Shown piece by piece: positions 24,810 to 34,893 of a stretch of 64,000 nt of DNA. The stretch comes from Isoetes taiwanensis (Eukaryota > Streptophyta > Lycopodiopsida > Isoetales > Isoetaceae): contig JAJEKV010000005.1 of assembly GCA_021234155.1 (NCBI GenBank), forward strand, positions 11,863,287 to 11,927,286, written 5' to 3'. The first letter of the stretch is position 1; each line of letters starts with the position of its first letter. A model generated the notes under the pieces. That model saw only the letters and a program-made list of their open reading frames with translations. It was not told where the DNA came from and made no database searches. Position numbers and translations under genes: made by a program.

Positions 24810-27236
24810 ATCAAACATGTCATCTTCATTGCCATGTCACATCATACACGTGTCACCCCATTGAAATTCCATCCTTTGCAAAAATTCTTCAACTTAAGTG
24901 TTTAAGTTCATAAGGGTGACATATCATCTTGCCACATCATCACCAACATCTCCGCATCATCATTCACATGTCATACACATCATATCCACCTCATCTCATG
25001 TTTTGACTGAAAAAATATTCTTAGCCAAGTTGTTTGACACCTCATGACCCTTACTTGCCATGTCATCCTCATATTGCCAACCCATCTTGCCTACTTGCCA
25101 CCTCACCATTTTCATATACCTTTTTAAAGCCAAAAATAAAAAAGCTAGTTTTGCAAAAAAGATTCCACCATCATGGGGAGCATCAAAAAAGATTCCGTTT
25201 GCAAAAAAAGAAATTCCAAAAATTCGTTCATTTAGGCCTTTATATGTGATTTCTTGGGAAGTGTGCCTAGCCATATTTTGCAAAAAAAAAAATTCCTATC
25301 TACCTCCTAGCCTAGATTCCCCGACCAACCCCAACACACGTGGTATACCCGAGCGTGTGGGGTGGTGGAGGTACCGAGGCCCACGTGGATATAGCACGTA
25401 AATTATTAATAACATTGAATTTGTTATTCCTTTTATACCTTGGGCTTCCCTTTCGAATCTTGCCTGTGGGATATCTAGAGCTTTCTTGCCAAGAACCCTA
25501 ATCTGTAGAACTGCTAAGATCCGGCAAATTTACCTGAATCAACTACAAAATCATGGCTCAGAGCTATCGGATCGGCCCATAACATACCAAGAACCCATGA
25601 AATAAACAGAAAACCCATAACGGATTTGCCAAGAATTGCACCAAACAGAGGTTTAGAAAAGGGGAAAATGTCTCAGAGATGATTTCAAGGGCTTCGAGGC
25701 GAAGAACGCATCAAGATCTTTGAGGAAAGACCGGTTATGAGAGTTCAAGCTTGGATCAACCTTCCATATGCCAGATTTTTCGTGAATTACTGATGAATTT
25801 TGAAGAATTACCTGACTGTATACCTTATTTGATTCTGCCCAAGACTTAGAGCTTGGGATCTTTATTTGCTTGCTGTGTGACTCTGGAACAAACGAAAATC
25901 TGATCCTCGTTGACAAATCTGTGAGAGTTTTCTGCAGGGAATAAATTACTAATTGCCAGAATGACTTTAGCTAAACTTGCTCGATATTAATCCCAAAACT
26001 TTCTGTGGTTTAGCTAAACCCTACACATTTTTCCTCTCATACTTTCTAGCATTTAGCTAAACTAACCCAAACATCAACCCAAAAATTTCTATGGTGTGGC
26101 CAATAGAAAATATTAAGCCAAATTATTATACTTTTTTTCAATATATTCCATTTATTTTGGTCATTTTCTTTGTGAAAACATTCTAAAATAATGCTAGCTA
26201 GCAAAGTCTAGGACTCAAATTAATTCATAGTGCTAGAAAGTAAACTACTAATCATCTAGAATGATGTTAGCTAAAATGGCCCGAAATTCATTCTAAAAGT
26301 TTCTATGGTTTAGCTAAACAATACAAAATTTCACTCTCTTAATTTCTAGCGTTTGGCTAAAGAGCTCCAAGGTTGGTGCAGTCCCGAAAAAAGTTAAGCT
26401 AAAGTTATTATTTTTTCCCAATTTTTTCCATTTACTTTAGCCAAAGTTTTTTGAAAATGTGCTAAAACACTCAATTCTTGCATTCTAGCACAAAAAAGGC
26501 GATAGCATAATTGTTGCATAAAGCATATGTAGCGTAGGTTCATGATAGTTATAGTGCCTGTATAATCCATTGATAGAAATTTGAGCTTGCACAACCAGAT
26601 CATTATTTTGCCCTTAATATGTTTGCATTTATATCTTGCTCGAGTAATTTTCATCTTCTCATTTGTAGAAGCATTGATAGCATTGATATGACCCAGAAAA
26701 GCAAAAAAGTGCATCCAAGCATCTAGCAAATCCAAGACTTGCCTGCTGTTCTTAGTCTGTGACAGGCAGTCGAATCAAAAATCAAAAATCCAAAAAAGTT
26801 GCACTTCTTTCTGCAAAAACCATTCTTGAACATTGTGTGCAGACATACTAGAGAGGGATTCAAGCATCAAGCCCCAAAAAGAAGTTACCTTTATCGAGTT
26901 AGAAAATTTGACTCTCTGCCAGGGATATTGACCAAACATTGACCTGGTTAGGGATGCATTTTTGAGTGGCTTGCTCTAATCAAAATCTATATGACTTTGT
27001 TCCCAATATCCTTCAAGGTCTTGAGTAGCCTTAGCATCAAATTTTTTTATTAAACCTACTCTGGTCAGCATTTGGCATCTATTCTTGCTAGGCAGACTTT
27101 TTTCCCTTTAGGGAAAGTGGTCCATAATCATTGTTTGAGCATTCTGCTTGGGGATTTTCACTCAGAGTGTTGCCTTAAGCAACCTGGAGGTTCTAAACCA
27201 CTGAGGTTGAAGGTTTTGCCAGGAACACCTTCAACA
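24810..27236 (+). mobile_element. Gypsy 5' LTR, plus orientation
   Basis: About 2.4 kb. Starts near atcaaacatgtcatc, ends ..ccttcaaca, and is directly followed by a gag gene. Inverted match to 17501-19631, which independently defines both ends. Long LTRs of this size are common in plant gypsy families. No coding content; the open frames here are mirrored in the left LTR and are not genes. Confidence 0.78.
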
Positions 27237-27278
27237 TTTTGGAGGTTCTACCGAGATTATTTTCTGGAATTTGAACTC

Positions 27279-27776
27279 ATGGCTCCCAGGAGAGCTAATG
27301 AAGCATCTGAGCATGCTGAAACACAGGAGAATCATGAAGCCTCTGCTGCAGCCCCAGGAGTAAGTATATAAGCAAATACAGGTATGCCCTGCCATTACTT
27401 TGTGTTGAATATACCAATTCCTGTTCCTATTTTTGATCCAAGCATGAATGCTAATAATTTTCTGAAAACTTTTGAGGAGTACTATCAGGAGTATGGACAC
27501 AAAAAAGGTTGTAAGTTCTCTGAGTTTAAAAAGTGTTTGAAAAATGATGAGGTCAGACTTGGCTTGAATATGTTATGAGCTTAAGAGCTAACTCATGGGA
27601 TGAATTGATCAGGAAATTCTTGGCAAGATTTGGTAAGCTGTTAGATCTTCAGGATTTGATTTTTGAACTGCAAACCTTTCATATAAAGCATGGTGAGAGT
27701 GTGCACCAATATGTGGAGAGATTTAGTCTTTATCTTATGTCAGATTAACCAAGTTCTAAACCATACTTTACATCTT
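27279..27776 (+). pseudogene. Gypsy gag, N-terminal part
   Basis: ATG 27279 begins a MAPRRANEASEH leader. Across two or three frames the retrotransposon gag domain can be followed: FDPSMNANNFLKTFEEYY, SWDELIRKFLARFG, HIKHGESVHQYVERFS. The gene is interrupted at 27776 by the 21.4-kb TIR element, and the matching downstream gag piece starts at 49213. Small frameshifts are also present. Confidence 0.8.
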
Positions 27777-27807
27777 AACCATCATCCAATTAAATTGGGA
27801 TTATGTC
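27777..27807 (+). repeat. Left terminal inverted repeat of the 21-kb element
   Basis: Begins aaccatcatcc and includes the palindromic ccaattaaattgg core; reverse-complement match to 49182-49212 with two mismatches. Confidence 0.82.
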
Positions 27808-28179
27808 AACTCCAAAATCACGCCAACCTGCTATTGTCTTCTAGGGGGTTTTTGTTTTTTTTAATCTTTTTTTTTGGACTTCAAAAATAACATAAGGTTG
27901 CGATTCACGTGTGACGTTTCATATGCGAATTGAAATATGCAAAAATGAAGAGCAAGTTGCTAACATAGATGAGACCAAAATTGAAGAGCATTTAGATGAT
28001 AATATTAGGTTTGATAATAACAGATTGCATTATTTGCGAGGCAATTCCAGACTCGAAATTATCGATACATGGCACAAATATCATACAAAAATGTCATATA
28101 TTCCAATAAAACATTAAGGGATTAATCCATGTTTTTCCACGTGTTTAACAAGGTGTGGTTCCATGTCACCGTTCTATCC

Positions 28180-29640
28180 AGTTAAAGTGCAATCTAACAC
28201 TTCACCCACCGTCATCCCCATAGCCAAATTATGCATAATAGACACAAACTTCACCAGAAAATCATCATGCGCCGCAAAGTTTTTGGATCGTAAGATGGTG
28301 GATTCGTGGCCTATGTTTGATTGTAGAAGCATTTGAGAGCATCATCATCCACTATGATTATATCATCCTTATTCTCGATACCAAGTTAGTCCCATCATGT
28401 TACTCAAGTGTTTGATGAAGATAGGCTTGCTGTTGGATCCTTGGGATTAGTGAACTTCACACATTTGTTCTCGATCCCAAAAGGTCAACCAATGTCTCAC
28501 GCATTTCCCCGGTGCCTCCAAAGTATCCTTGATGTTCCTTAGTTCTATGGATGACCAAATACCAACTCGAAAATAACACAGAATGCCTCGCCTAGCATCT
28601 CCTTCAAGTGCGGTAGTAGATAGATCCACTTGGTGTTTGATTCTCTACCGTGTCCGATGAAACCCGATCTCTAGCCACTTTATTTTTGGAAAGGTCTTGC
28701 AAAGGACTCGTTTAGGTCGAACACCACAACCTTCTTAGAAACGCAATGGAAGCTGAAACATCAAACATGTATCCTACCAGCAAGATATCGATAACACAAA
28801 CAATACAAACGCTACCAAACGTGATTTGAAATAGTCATAACCAAATCGCGCGGCTCGGCGTGATTTAGTTTGACAACGAAAAATAATCAAAGCACGCTTT
28901 GCGCGATTTAATTCAAAGGTAATACAAATTAAATCACGCGGCGTGGCGATTTAAATCGGCAAGGCCATACCTATCATCTTCGGTTTATTTTGCCGTCGTT
29001 TCGTCATTCTCCCCCTTCACCACCCTTAATCTTCGTCTTCTTACATTTGTTAGAATTGTTATTTTCTATTAGTTCCACTGCGTCCTTCACAAACCGACAT
29101 TATTTTACTATTGATTTGGCAAACCACAGGAATCACTAGAGCCGCCTTGGTTGCCTTCATTTTTCGGTTTCCACATCAATTATTTCATTGTTAACCCGTG
29201 AATCTACTCTATTGTTGCTTGCATCACCCGCAATGTGGGCAAGGATATTCCCTAAGTTCGCCCATCCACGGTTACTTTGAGCAGCCCCGTTTAGCGACTA
29301 TTTGTTCATTATTGCTTTCCTTATCGGTCAGCAGATTACTAGTTCCCTCACCGGAAACAACGTCCACTTTTCGAATTGGACAAGTCTACGAGACTTTTGA
29401 TTCTGATGATTTCAGGGTTGCCATAAGGGCCTTTAGAAGATTTGGCAAGCACATGCATGAGGAATGGTTCAAGAAAGTCTTTGGCCTGCCCCCATCACTC
29501 ACAAAGTAGTGACATCTTCTTGCACCCATAAGAGCCTCTCGGGCAATATAACCTCAACATGAAGCTCCAAGCGGGTTGTATCAATTGGAGCAAATGCCTC
29601 GACGAGGTAAGCAGCCATAGGCGGGGAAATCCATTTTTAT
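28180..29640 (-). pseudogene. 3' remnants of the decayed gene
   Basis: Coding-like pieces on the minus strand in mixed frames: AREALMGARRCHYFVSD and KDFLEPFLMHVLAKSSKG (about 29.4-29.55 kb), VKDAVELIENNNSNKCKK (about 29.0-29.1 kb), LPHLKEMLGEAFCVIFELVF and GTGEMRETLVDLLGSR (about 28.5-28.65 kb), and FLVKFVSIMHNLAMGMTVGE (about 28.2 kb). They are interrupted by non-coding stretches containing palindrome relics, so probably several small exons. Order and strand agree with the upstream exons. Confidence 0.5.
28810..28947. repeat. Degenerate CACGCC-type palindrome array, ~42-bp spacing
   Basis: Relics of the 13-bp palindrome at about 28810, 28850, 28893 (cacgctttgcgcg) and 28935 (cacgcggcgtggc), separated by AT-rich aaatta-like spacers. 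Spacing is about 40-43 bp. Lies in a presumed intron of the decayed gene. Confidence 0.6.
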
Positions 29641-29688
29641 TTAAGGGGTCCTTCTCCTTAGTTTGTAGCTCGTGCTTGATTTCCCCAC

Positions 29689-30985
29689 TTAGGAGGGGTC
29701 CCGATCCTCATCCTCTTCCGACTCATCCTGCTTACGACTGATCCCCGATCCGTATGAAAAGAATATAGTTCTTAAGTCCGGATCATCTAGAAAAAAACAT
29801 TCCCATGCACTGCTATTGTCACCCTTGGCCTTAGCAATATCATATTCCTCGTCTGACAGCATGGATATCATAATAAAGATCACATGTGCCATCTTATTCT
29901 TCGCAGCTCATTATCCTTAACATCATATATTAGGCATCCCTCCCTAATAACTTTGAGGCACTCCAGGATCATGAGCAAATGATAGTGCATGCAGATGTGA
30001 CTCACCTGAAGGACAAACGATGACAATAGTGAAGGACCTCTCAGTTGTCAATCCTATACAGCTGGTAAAGAAGCTGCTGTAGTCCTTCTGGTTCATGCCC
30101 ATATCTCCTCTCCCACCCCCCGCCCAACAACAAAAGAGTATATTTTTTAAGGCCGGAAGTTGATTCTCGCAAGAGACCTTTGTACCCAATGGAGACCAAT
30201 CTTTGGACAGCGTCGTCTTCTCCATAATCTTCTTCACAAGGGCCACTTTTCTTCTCAACTTCGGCCCGATTACCTTAGGGGTAGAGTCTCCTTATGTTTT
30301 GTATTTTTAGCCTTCCAATTCTTTAGGAAGTCCTTTGACCGTAATACAAACTTCTTGATGTCATCATTCTTGACCTTGTATTTGTCCAAGAATCCAATTT
30401 GGATAATGCCACATCCCCGATAGCCTTTGTAACTCAGCTCCTCCTACAGGTGACTTCATTATACGTACATCCTTTACATGGTTGCAGGCACTCAACGAAG
30501 GACATCCTATCCTTGGTGAAAGCACCCTTCTTGTATAAGACTTCCTTCTTTAAGCACTGGTCTAAAACCCAAATGGTCTCAGCGTCGTCTAGCCCCTGAG
30601 TCTTTCTCATCTCTGTCACATTCAAGTCAAAGATGCTTACATCAACAGGAGGCACCCTACCCATAGTATCTGGCAGCTTCCTTTGTGCATAAGCGTCCCA
30701 GAATTCATTCCACTTTTGCCATCTTTGCATACAAAACACAATCTTATCACGAAGTCTGTTGGGCCTGACACGCTAGATGAGCTTTCGGAAAGGATCTGCA
30801 ATGTCATCACCAACTTTTTTCTTTGATTTTCTTGCAGTTTTATTCTTCTCCTGTATAATTGTCTGCGACAGAGTCCGCTCCAGCAGCTTGAAAGCCTCAG
30901 ACTTTGACCCGCCCTGTCTGGTGGGTAATGGGCAGCCATATTCCACCCATGTTGACGGGCGTGGCGCAGTTGCTCCACGTATGGA
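29689..30985 (-). pseudogene. Decayed gene, exon 3
   Basis: Begins after a TTTTGGCAG acceptor at 30986; the split codon (AG from exon 2 plus T) is in phase. Visible pieces in order, with frameshifts: SPYVEQLRHARQ, TWVEYGCPLPTRQGGSKSEA, a basic TARKSKKK stretch, FCMQRWQKWNEFWDAYAQRK, ELSYKGYRGCGIIQIGFLDK, PKLRRKVALVKKIMEKT, DYSSFFTSCIGL..SFTIVIVCPSG, LKVIREGCLIYDVKDNELRR, ending in an acidic ESEEDEDRDPS tail at 29689. At least four shifts are needed to read it through. Confidence 0.65.
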
Positions 30986-31071
30986 CTGCCAAAAGTACAG
31001 GCATTGAATCGATGCTCGAGAGACAAGAAACACGTCGGTAGCGATTTCAATAGAAAAGATCAACCTCAAAG

Positions 31072-31339
31072 CACGCCTGGCGTGAAATGAATTAAATACC
31101 AATGCAATTCACGCCAGGCGTGCTTTCGAATCGGTTGAATTCACGCCAGGCGTGATTTCAAATGAAACCAAATCACGCCAGGCGTGCTTTCAAATCAAAT
31201 CAATTCACGCCAGGCGTGCTTTAACATTCACGTCCGGCGTGGTTGGTTTGATTTGAAAGCACGCCTGGCGTGATTTGGTTTCATTACAGGAAATCACGCC
31301 TGGCGTGAATTGGTTTCATTTGAATGAACGCCTGACGTG
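31072..31339. repeat. Array of nine 13-bp palindromes CACGCC[A/T]GGCGTG in intron 2
   Basis: Starts at 31072, 31110, 31142, 31174, 31206, 31229 (variant cacgtccggcgtg), 31260, 31295 and 31327 (degenerate), so spacing is mostly 31-35 bp. Seven copies are perfect. The central base alternates A or T, i.e. orientation flips. Spacers are AT-rich and differ from one another but share caaat/ttgaatt words. The whole array lies inside intron 2 (30986-31376). Confidence 0.95.
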
Positions 31340-31376
31340 AATATGAAAGTGCTAACATCCTAATACAGTTAGTTAC

Positions 31377-32516
31377 CTTTTGTATAGAAATGTCTTCCCC
31401 ATTTCATTCAAAGTTGCACTAATCTCAAAATCTGCGGTGAAGTATTGGCATCCAAGATCGACATCTCCTATAATGCATAGTGATTGTAGAACGCGTTTTG
31501 GCCTGTTTTTCTCACGCCGGCACCGATGAGGGCCTTACATGCCTCAACAGAATCTTTGCCGTCGATGACGGCAATTTAATGTTCTCCTTTAACATTACAT
31601 CCTCGAAGTTCGTCCACTCAGCGGGCTTGTTCGAGATCATATCCCAAGGTAACACATCCGCTGGCATAGGCATTTGACCTGGATTACTAATCATGCTCTG
31701 AACAATCTCCATAGCATGTGCTGGATCATATCTTCTGCTAACATAAATGGAGCTTGGTGAACGGATGAGGGACTTCACATGGATCGCAAAAGTTTCCTTA
31801 AAACCCAATGGATAATGATCAGCATACTTATTCAGCTTGTTCATGGCCTCTAGCTGCGCCACCCTGTCCTGTTCATTCTCAAAAACAGAAGCCTCCATGC
31901 CTTCGACAACTGCAGGTTGAACATCCTTCCCTAGATCTAGGACCCTCTTAGAAGCTTTCAAGTCAGCTAATTCCCTAGCTTGCTGCAAATAGTGACTTGG
32001 TGTCGGTTTAGTGAACATGCCTCTACGCACAGCTGTAACCCCTTGGCAAATAGATATTGGCGTAACTGCTACATTGGTTGGCCAACCATACTTAAAACAT
32101 GTCTCACCGTTCACATCTGTCTTCATGAACGTATCCTTGTATCACGATAGCTCTAGAGTGAGTAAGTCCGGCAGATCTTTCTTACCGCTACGTGTAATCT
32201 CCAAGAGCAATTTGCAGTTGGTGTCATCTTCTTCCTCACAAGAGATTAGGATCCCTTGTTTGGCCATCTTGTCTGCTTCCTTTTTCCTCGAGAAGAGAGT
32301 TAAGTCGAGCTTGCCATTTGTCTTGGCAAGGTCAACGTACCACTCGGCACCCTCGTCCATTTCCTCTTCAGGGCAGGCAGGGTCAGTGGTTGCTATAAGA
32401 ATCGGCCCTTCATCATCTAAGGTGAGATCATATGGTACTGCATCTGGGTCGTCTACCCTTGACTTCTTGGCAGGATTAGAACCCGAATTATTAGGGGTTT
32501 TCTTCCTCTTGGGCAC
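31377..32516 (-). pseudogene. Decayed gene, exon 2
   Basis: Starts after a TTCTTTTGCAG acceptor (32517) and continues the exon 1 phase with PKRKKTPNNSG, then an acidic linker. An in-frame TGA at 32142-32144 interrupts the frame and probably arose from CGA by C to T. The frame then runs on through GETCFKYGWPTNVAVTPI, YADHYPLGFKETFAIHVKSL, RRYDPAHAMEIVQSMISNP and PADVLPWDMISNKPAEW. At about 31.58 kb reading moves to another frame (IDGKDSVEACKALIGAG), and at about 31.50 kb to a third (IIGDVDLGCQYFTADFEISA), ending at an AAAAG/GTAACT donor. Confidence 0.7.
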
Positions 32517-32563
32517 TGCAAAAGAAGATGAACATTTTTTATAGTACTTTTCGTATCAGAGAT

Positions 32564-32642
32564 CACGCCATGCATTTAAACCTAAATTAGTACAATTCAC
32601 GCCATGTGTTGGTAGCTCCTATTCTTGACCATGCTATGCGTG
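32564..32642. repeat. Three degenerate palindromes in intron 1, 34 and 32 bp apart
   Basis: cacgccatgcatt at 32564, cacgccatgtgtt at 32598 and catgctatgcgtg at 32630, each one or more CpG decay steps away from CACGCC[A/T]GGCGTG. Same spacing as the intact array. Within intron 1 (32517-32960). Confidence 0.75.
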
Positions 32643-32960
32643 ATTTTGAAACTAAATTAGTTTGCATCCACATTTTAAGCTACATACCCTTTATGAATCC
32701 ATATTTCACACTATTTAACCGCATTGAACATTGCTATCTCCAACTGACTAACACCGCTATATTCTATATATAAAACAGAGCAAAATTATGTTCTACAAAA
32801 CGGACAATCAGAGCATTAACTGATGGTAATACTTAAAATTCATGCAAAGCATAATAACTCAAACTCATGCAAAGCATATTAATCAAGGCAAGGAAATATC
32901 TCAAATTCATGCAAGCATAATACTCTCCACACGATGTATTGTGTACGGCAAATTAAATAC

Positions 32961-33102
32961 CTTGACTAGGGTTACGTAATGGTATTACGTGGTATTCTCG
33001 ATCAACGTCCTCTGAAACTTGAGAAGAGCCGGGTTTTGAGATTCCTCTTCCACCGCTTCCTCTACCCCGTCCGCCTCGACCACCTCTGGTTTTAGAAGAC
33101 AT
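32961..33102 (-). pseudogene. Decayed gene, exon 1 (RGG-rich)
   Basis: ATG at 33102 opens MSSKTRGGRGGRGRGSGGRG, an RGG/RG box typical of nucleic-acid-binding proteins, then reads to a CAAG/GTATTT donor at 32961. The 142-bp exon leaves one base that joins exon 2 in frame. Itself undamaged. Confidence 0.75.
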
Positions 33103-33345
33103 CTCCGGAGTCGCCTAGTAACAGAGTCGGAAGGTCGCTTTCGGATCTGGCCTTTCGAAATCCTCAGAAATAGCTTTTTCTACCTATCGAAAAAATAGCG
33201 TTTTCTACACCAGAGAAATTTGAATTTCAAGAAAACACAAAATGCGCGGTTTGAAATATTCTTGACACATACAAATAATAATGACGAAGACCAGGTCCAT
33301 GACTTCTTTCATTAAGTTTTTAAAAACCAATCTACCCAAAAAGTA

Positions 33346-33370
33346 TCCCGCCAAATTTATCCCGCCTAAA
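33346..33370 (-). promoter_or_regulatory. Two E2F-like sites upstream of the RGG gene
   Basis: tcccgccaaa (33346-33355) and tcccgcctaaa (33360-33370), that is TTTGGCGGGA and TTTAGGCGGGA on the minus strand, about 245-270 bp upstream of the ATG. TTTSGCGG-type sites are the plant E2F consensus and mark S-phase or DNA-metabolism genes. This is a sequence match only. Confidence 0.6.
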
Positions 33371-33528
33371 AGTAGTTAACCTAATCTTTCTTCTAATTCG
33401 AATTTTTCCCGATCACGAGTTTCCATAGCGCTTTGTGATTTCGAGAACTCAAATCGACTTCTCAAGAATGGCTCTGAGTTACGGTACTCATCTCATTCCT
33501 ATAGCTTGACATTAATTTCCAATAGTAG

Positions 33529-33792
33529 GTGTCGAATAGCAATTTTCTGCGATTAATCGAAGATGAATGTTTCATGTTAACTACAAATCGAGAAAAGGAA
33601 AGTAGGATTATGCAAGATCGACTCCATCGATCGGATGTAAACTGTCATGGAATTCCGCCGGGGGATAAGTATGTCCGGGAGTTGATGATTAACTATCTTG
33701 CGCTATGGATGAAGCTTTACCTCATGACACCGGTGGGGATAAGGTTGGAGAAAGTGTTGGAACATTTGTTGCATGGCCAAGAAACCGCTTAA
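33529..33792 (+). CDS. Unrecognised open frame, divergent from the RGG gene
   Basis: 88 codons without an ATG at the start (opens with GTG after a TAG). It contains SNSNFLRLIEDECFMLTTNR, HGIPPGDKYVRELMINYLAL and GIRLEKVLEHLLHG, which look more protein-like than neighbouring frames. An ATG at 33468 lies upstream in an out-of-phase frame, and I could not find a splice that joins them in phase. It could be a partial exon of a second cargo gene sharing the E2F region, or chance. Confidence 0.3.
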   Translation: MSNSNFLRLIEDECFMLTTNREKESRIMQDRLHRSDVNCHGIPPGDKYVRELMINYLALWMKLYLMTPVGIRLEKVLEHLLHGQETA

Positions 33793-33928
33793 AAAAGGTA
33801 TGTAACATGTATTACATTGTAGAAATATAGAAGTAGACAAAATTTGTTGTATTCATTGGAAAAAGTTTACAATTGTATATAATCACGGATAAACCGGATA
33901 AACCGGACAAAATCCTGTGACTACTATT

Positions 33929-34524
33929 TCAAGCCCGGTCTCTTTGAGTAGGCTTTATCGATACTCCCATTTCCATAGCCGGGCATAGTGAACCGACATT
34001 AAAACCCGGTAGAAAACACCGGGCTCTAGCTCCACCTCCCCGCTGCTCCACCTCCACCTCCCTCCCATTGGTTGAACCTCCAATGCATCGTATAAGCGCT
34101 GCGGTGAGTGGTTCCATTGGTTGAGCCATCTCCATTGCATCATTATACCGCCTTTGTGGTAGTGGTTCGTGTTGGGGCATCCGGGCATAGAGGCTAACCA
34201 CTAAGAAACGCGACTCCTCATTTTGAATCTCGGTGACGGATCACGAGATTCACTCTCGATCAATGCATGTCTTTGCATTCGAAGTGATTAGATAAGAGGG
34301 CCAGCCTCCATGCGATTGCAAGGGCCCCGAGCCCGGATCTATCATTGCCATGCGCTCTGCGCCATCATCATTACTTGATCCAAGTACTCCGGGGGTTGCA
34401 AGGCCGTGCTCCAGCCGGATGGTGCTGTTTGCGGTTCAACCGGACCGGAGATTGGAGCAGCTGGACCGAGCTGGGCTGTGTGATTGCTGGCCCAAATGTA
34501 ATTCCAATGCATCTTCGTCACCAA
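33929..34524 (-). pseudogene. Possible decayed Pro/Gln-rich gene remnant
   Basis: Two minus-strand open stretches (34524-34342 and 34201-33929) have related composition: PQTAPSGWSTALQPPEYLDQ and RRYNDAMEMAQPMEPLTAAL. They are separated by frame changes. No known domain. They lie downstream of the minus-strand promoter module at 35.5 kb, which might have driven them. Weak. Confidence 0.25.
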
Positions 34525-34725
34525 CCGGGTGATTAATGTAACTTGGCATCTATCAATAGGAAGTGGCCCGAATGTCGGTATTCCGCCGGGCGTGTTATAT
34601 TTATTTATTTATAAACTTAGAAACTAAGAGACACCTTGCGTGTTTAGCGTAAAAAGTTGAAAGTAGGGATAAAATTGTTTGCACGCCGGTGTAAACCTGC
34701 TATATAGGAAAAACTATACGCTTTC

Positions 34726-34893
34726 GTGCATTCAGTGAGGGGAAAAAAAAAACACATGCAGATAGATAAGAAAATAGATAAAAGGCCGGGCAATTATTTA
34801 CACGCTTAAAATAATTGCCCGGCCTTTATCTATTTTCTTATCTATCTATGTGTTTTTTTTTTCTCCCTCTCACGAGTGCACGAAATCTATTCA
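34726..34893. repeat. Foldback element, ~75-bp arms, ~9-base loop
   Basis: The arms contain gatagataagaaaatagat and ggccgggcaattattt with their near-exact reverse complements; only a few single- or two-base indels interrupt the stem. The loop is about 34802-34810. Outer arms (tttcgtgca / tgcacgaaa) also pair. No open frame. Candidate MITE/foldback or inverted-repeat RNA locus inside the 21-kb element. Confidence 0.85.

Larger units (their letters stand above)
28180..33102 (-). pseudogene. Decayed multi-exon gene, RGG-rich N-terminus, function unrecognised
   Basis: A minus-strand gene of at least three exons with phase-consistent splice sites, broken by one in-frame TGA and several single-base frameshifts. 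The N-terminus is RGG-rich, followed by an NLS-like PKRKK and an acidic linker, then a region with DPAHAMEIVQSMISNP..PADVLPWD and, after a frameshift, DGKDSVEACKALIG. This is loosely like a ParB-type helper domain in plant hypothetical proteins, from memory and unverified. The C-terminal remnants (EALMGARRCHYFVSD, KDFLEPFLMHVLAK) have a faint SAM-methyltransferase flavour that I do not trust without a profile search. It lies in the left half of the 21-kb element. Two E2F-like sites precede exon 1, and palindrome arrays occupy its introns. Confidence 0.7.

Noticed and set aside
29984-30005. Splice donor ccttcag/gtgagt in the decayed gene
   Set aside because: Coding text continues through it (SHLHALSFAHDPG), and no acceptor at a workable distance follows; treated as exon.
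31072-31339. CRISPR array
   Set aside because: Regular spacing of a short repeat looks superficially similar, but the motif is a 13-bp palindrome, in both orientations, inside an intron of a plant gene, with no cas genes.
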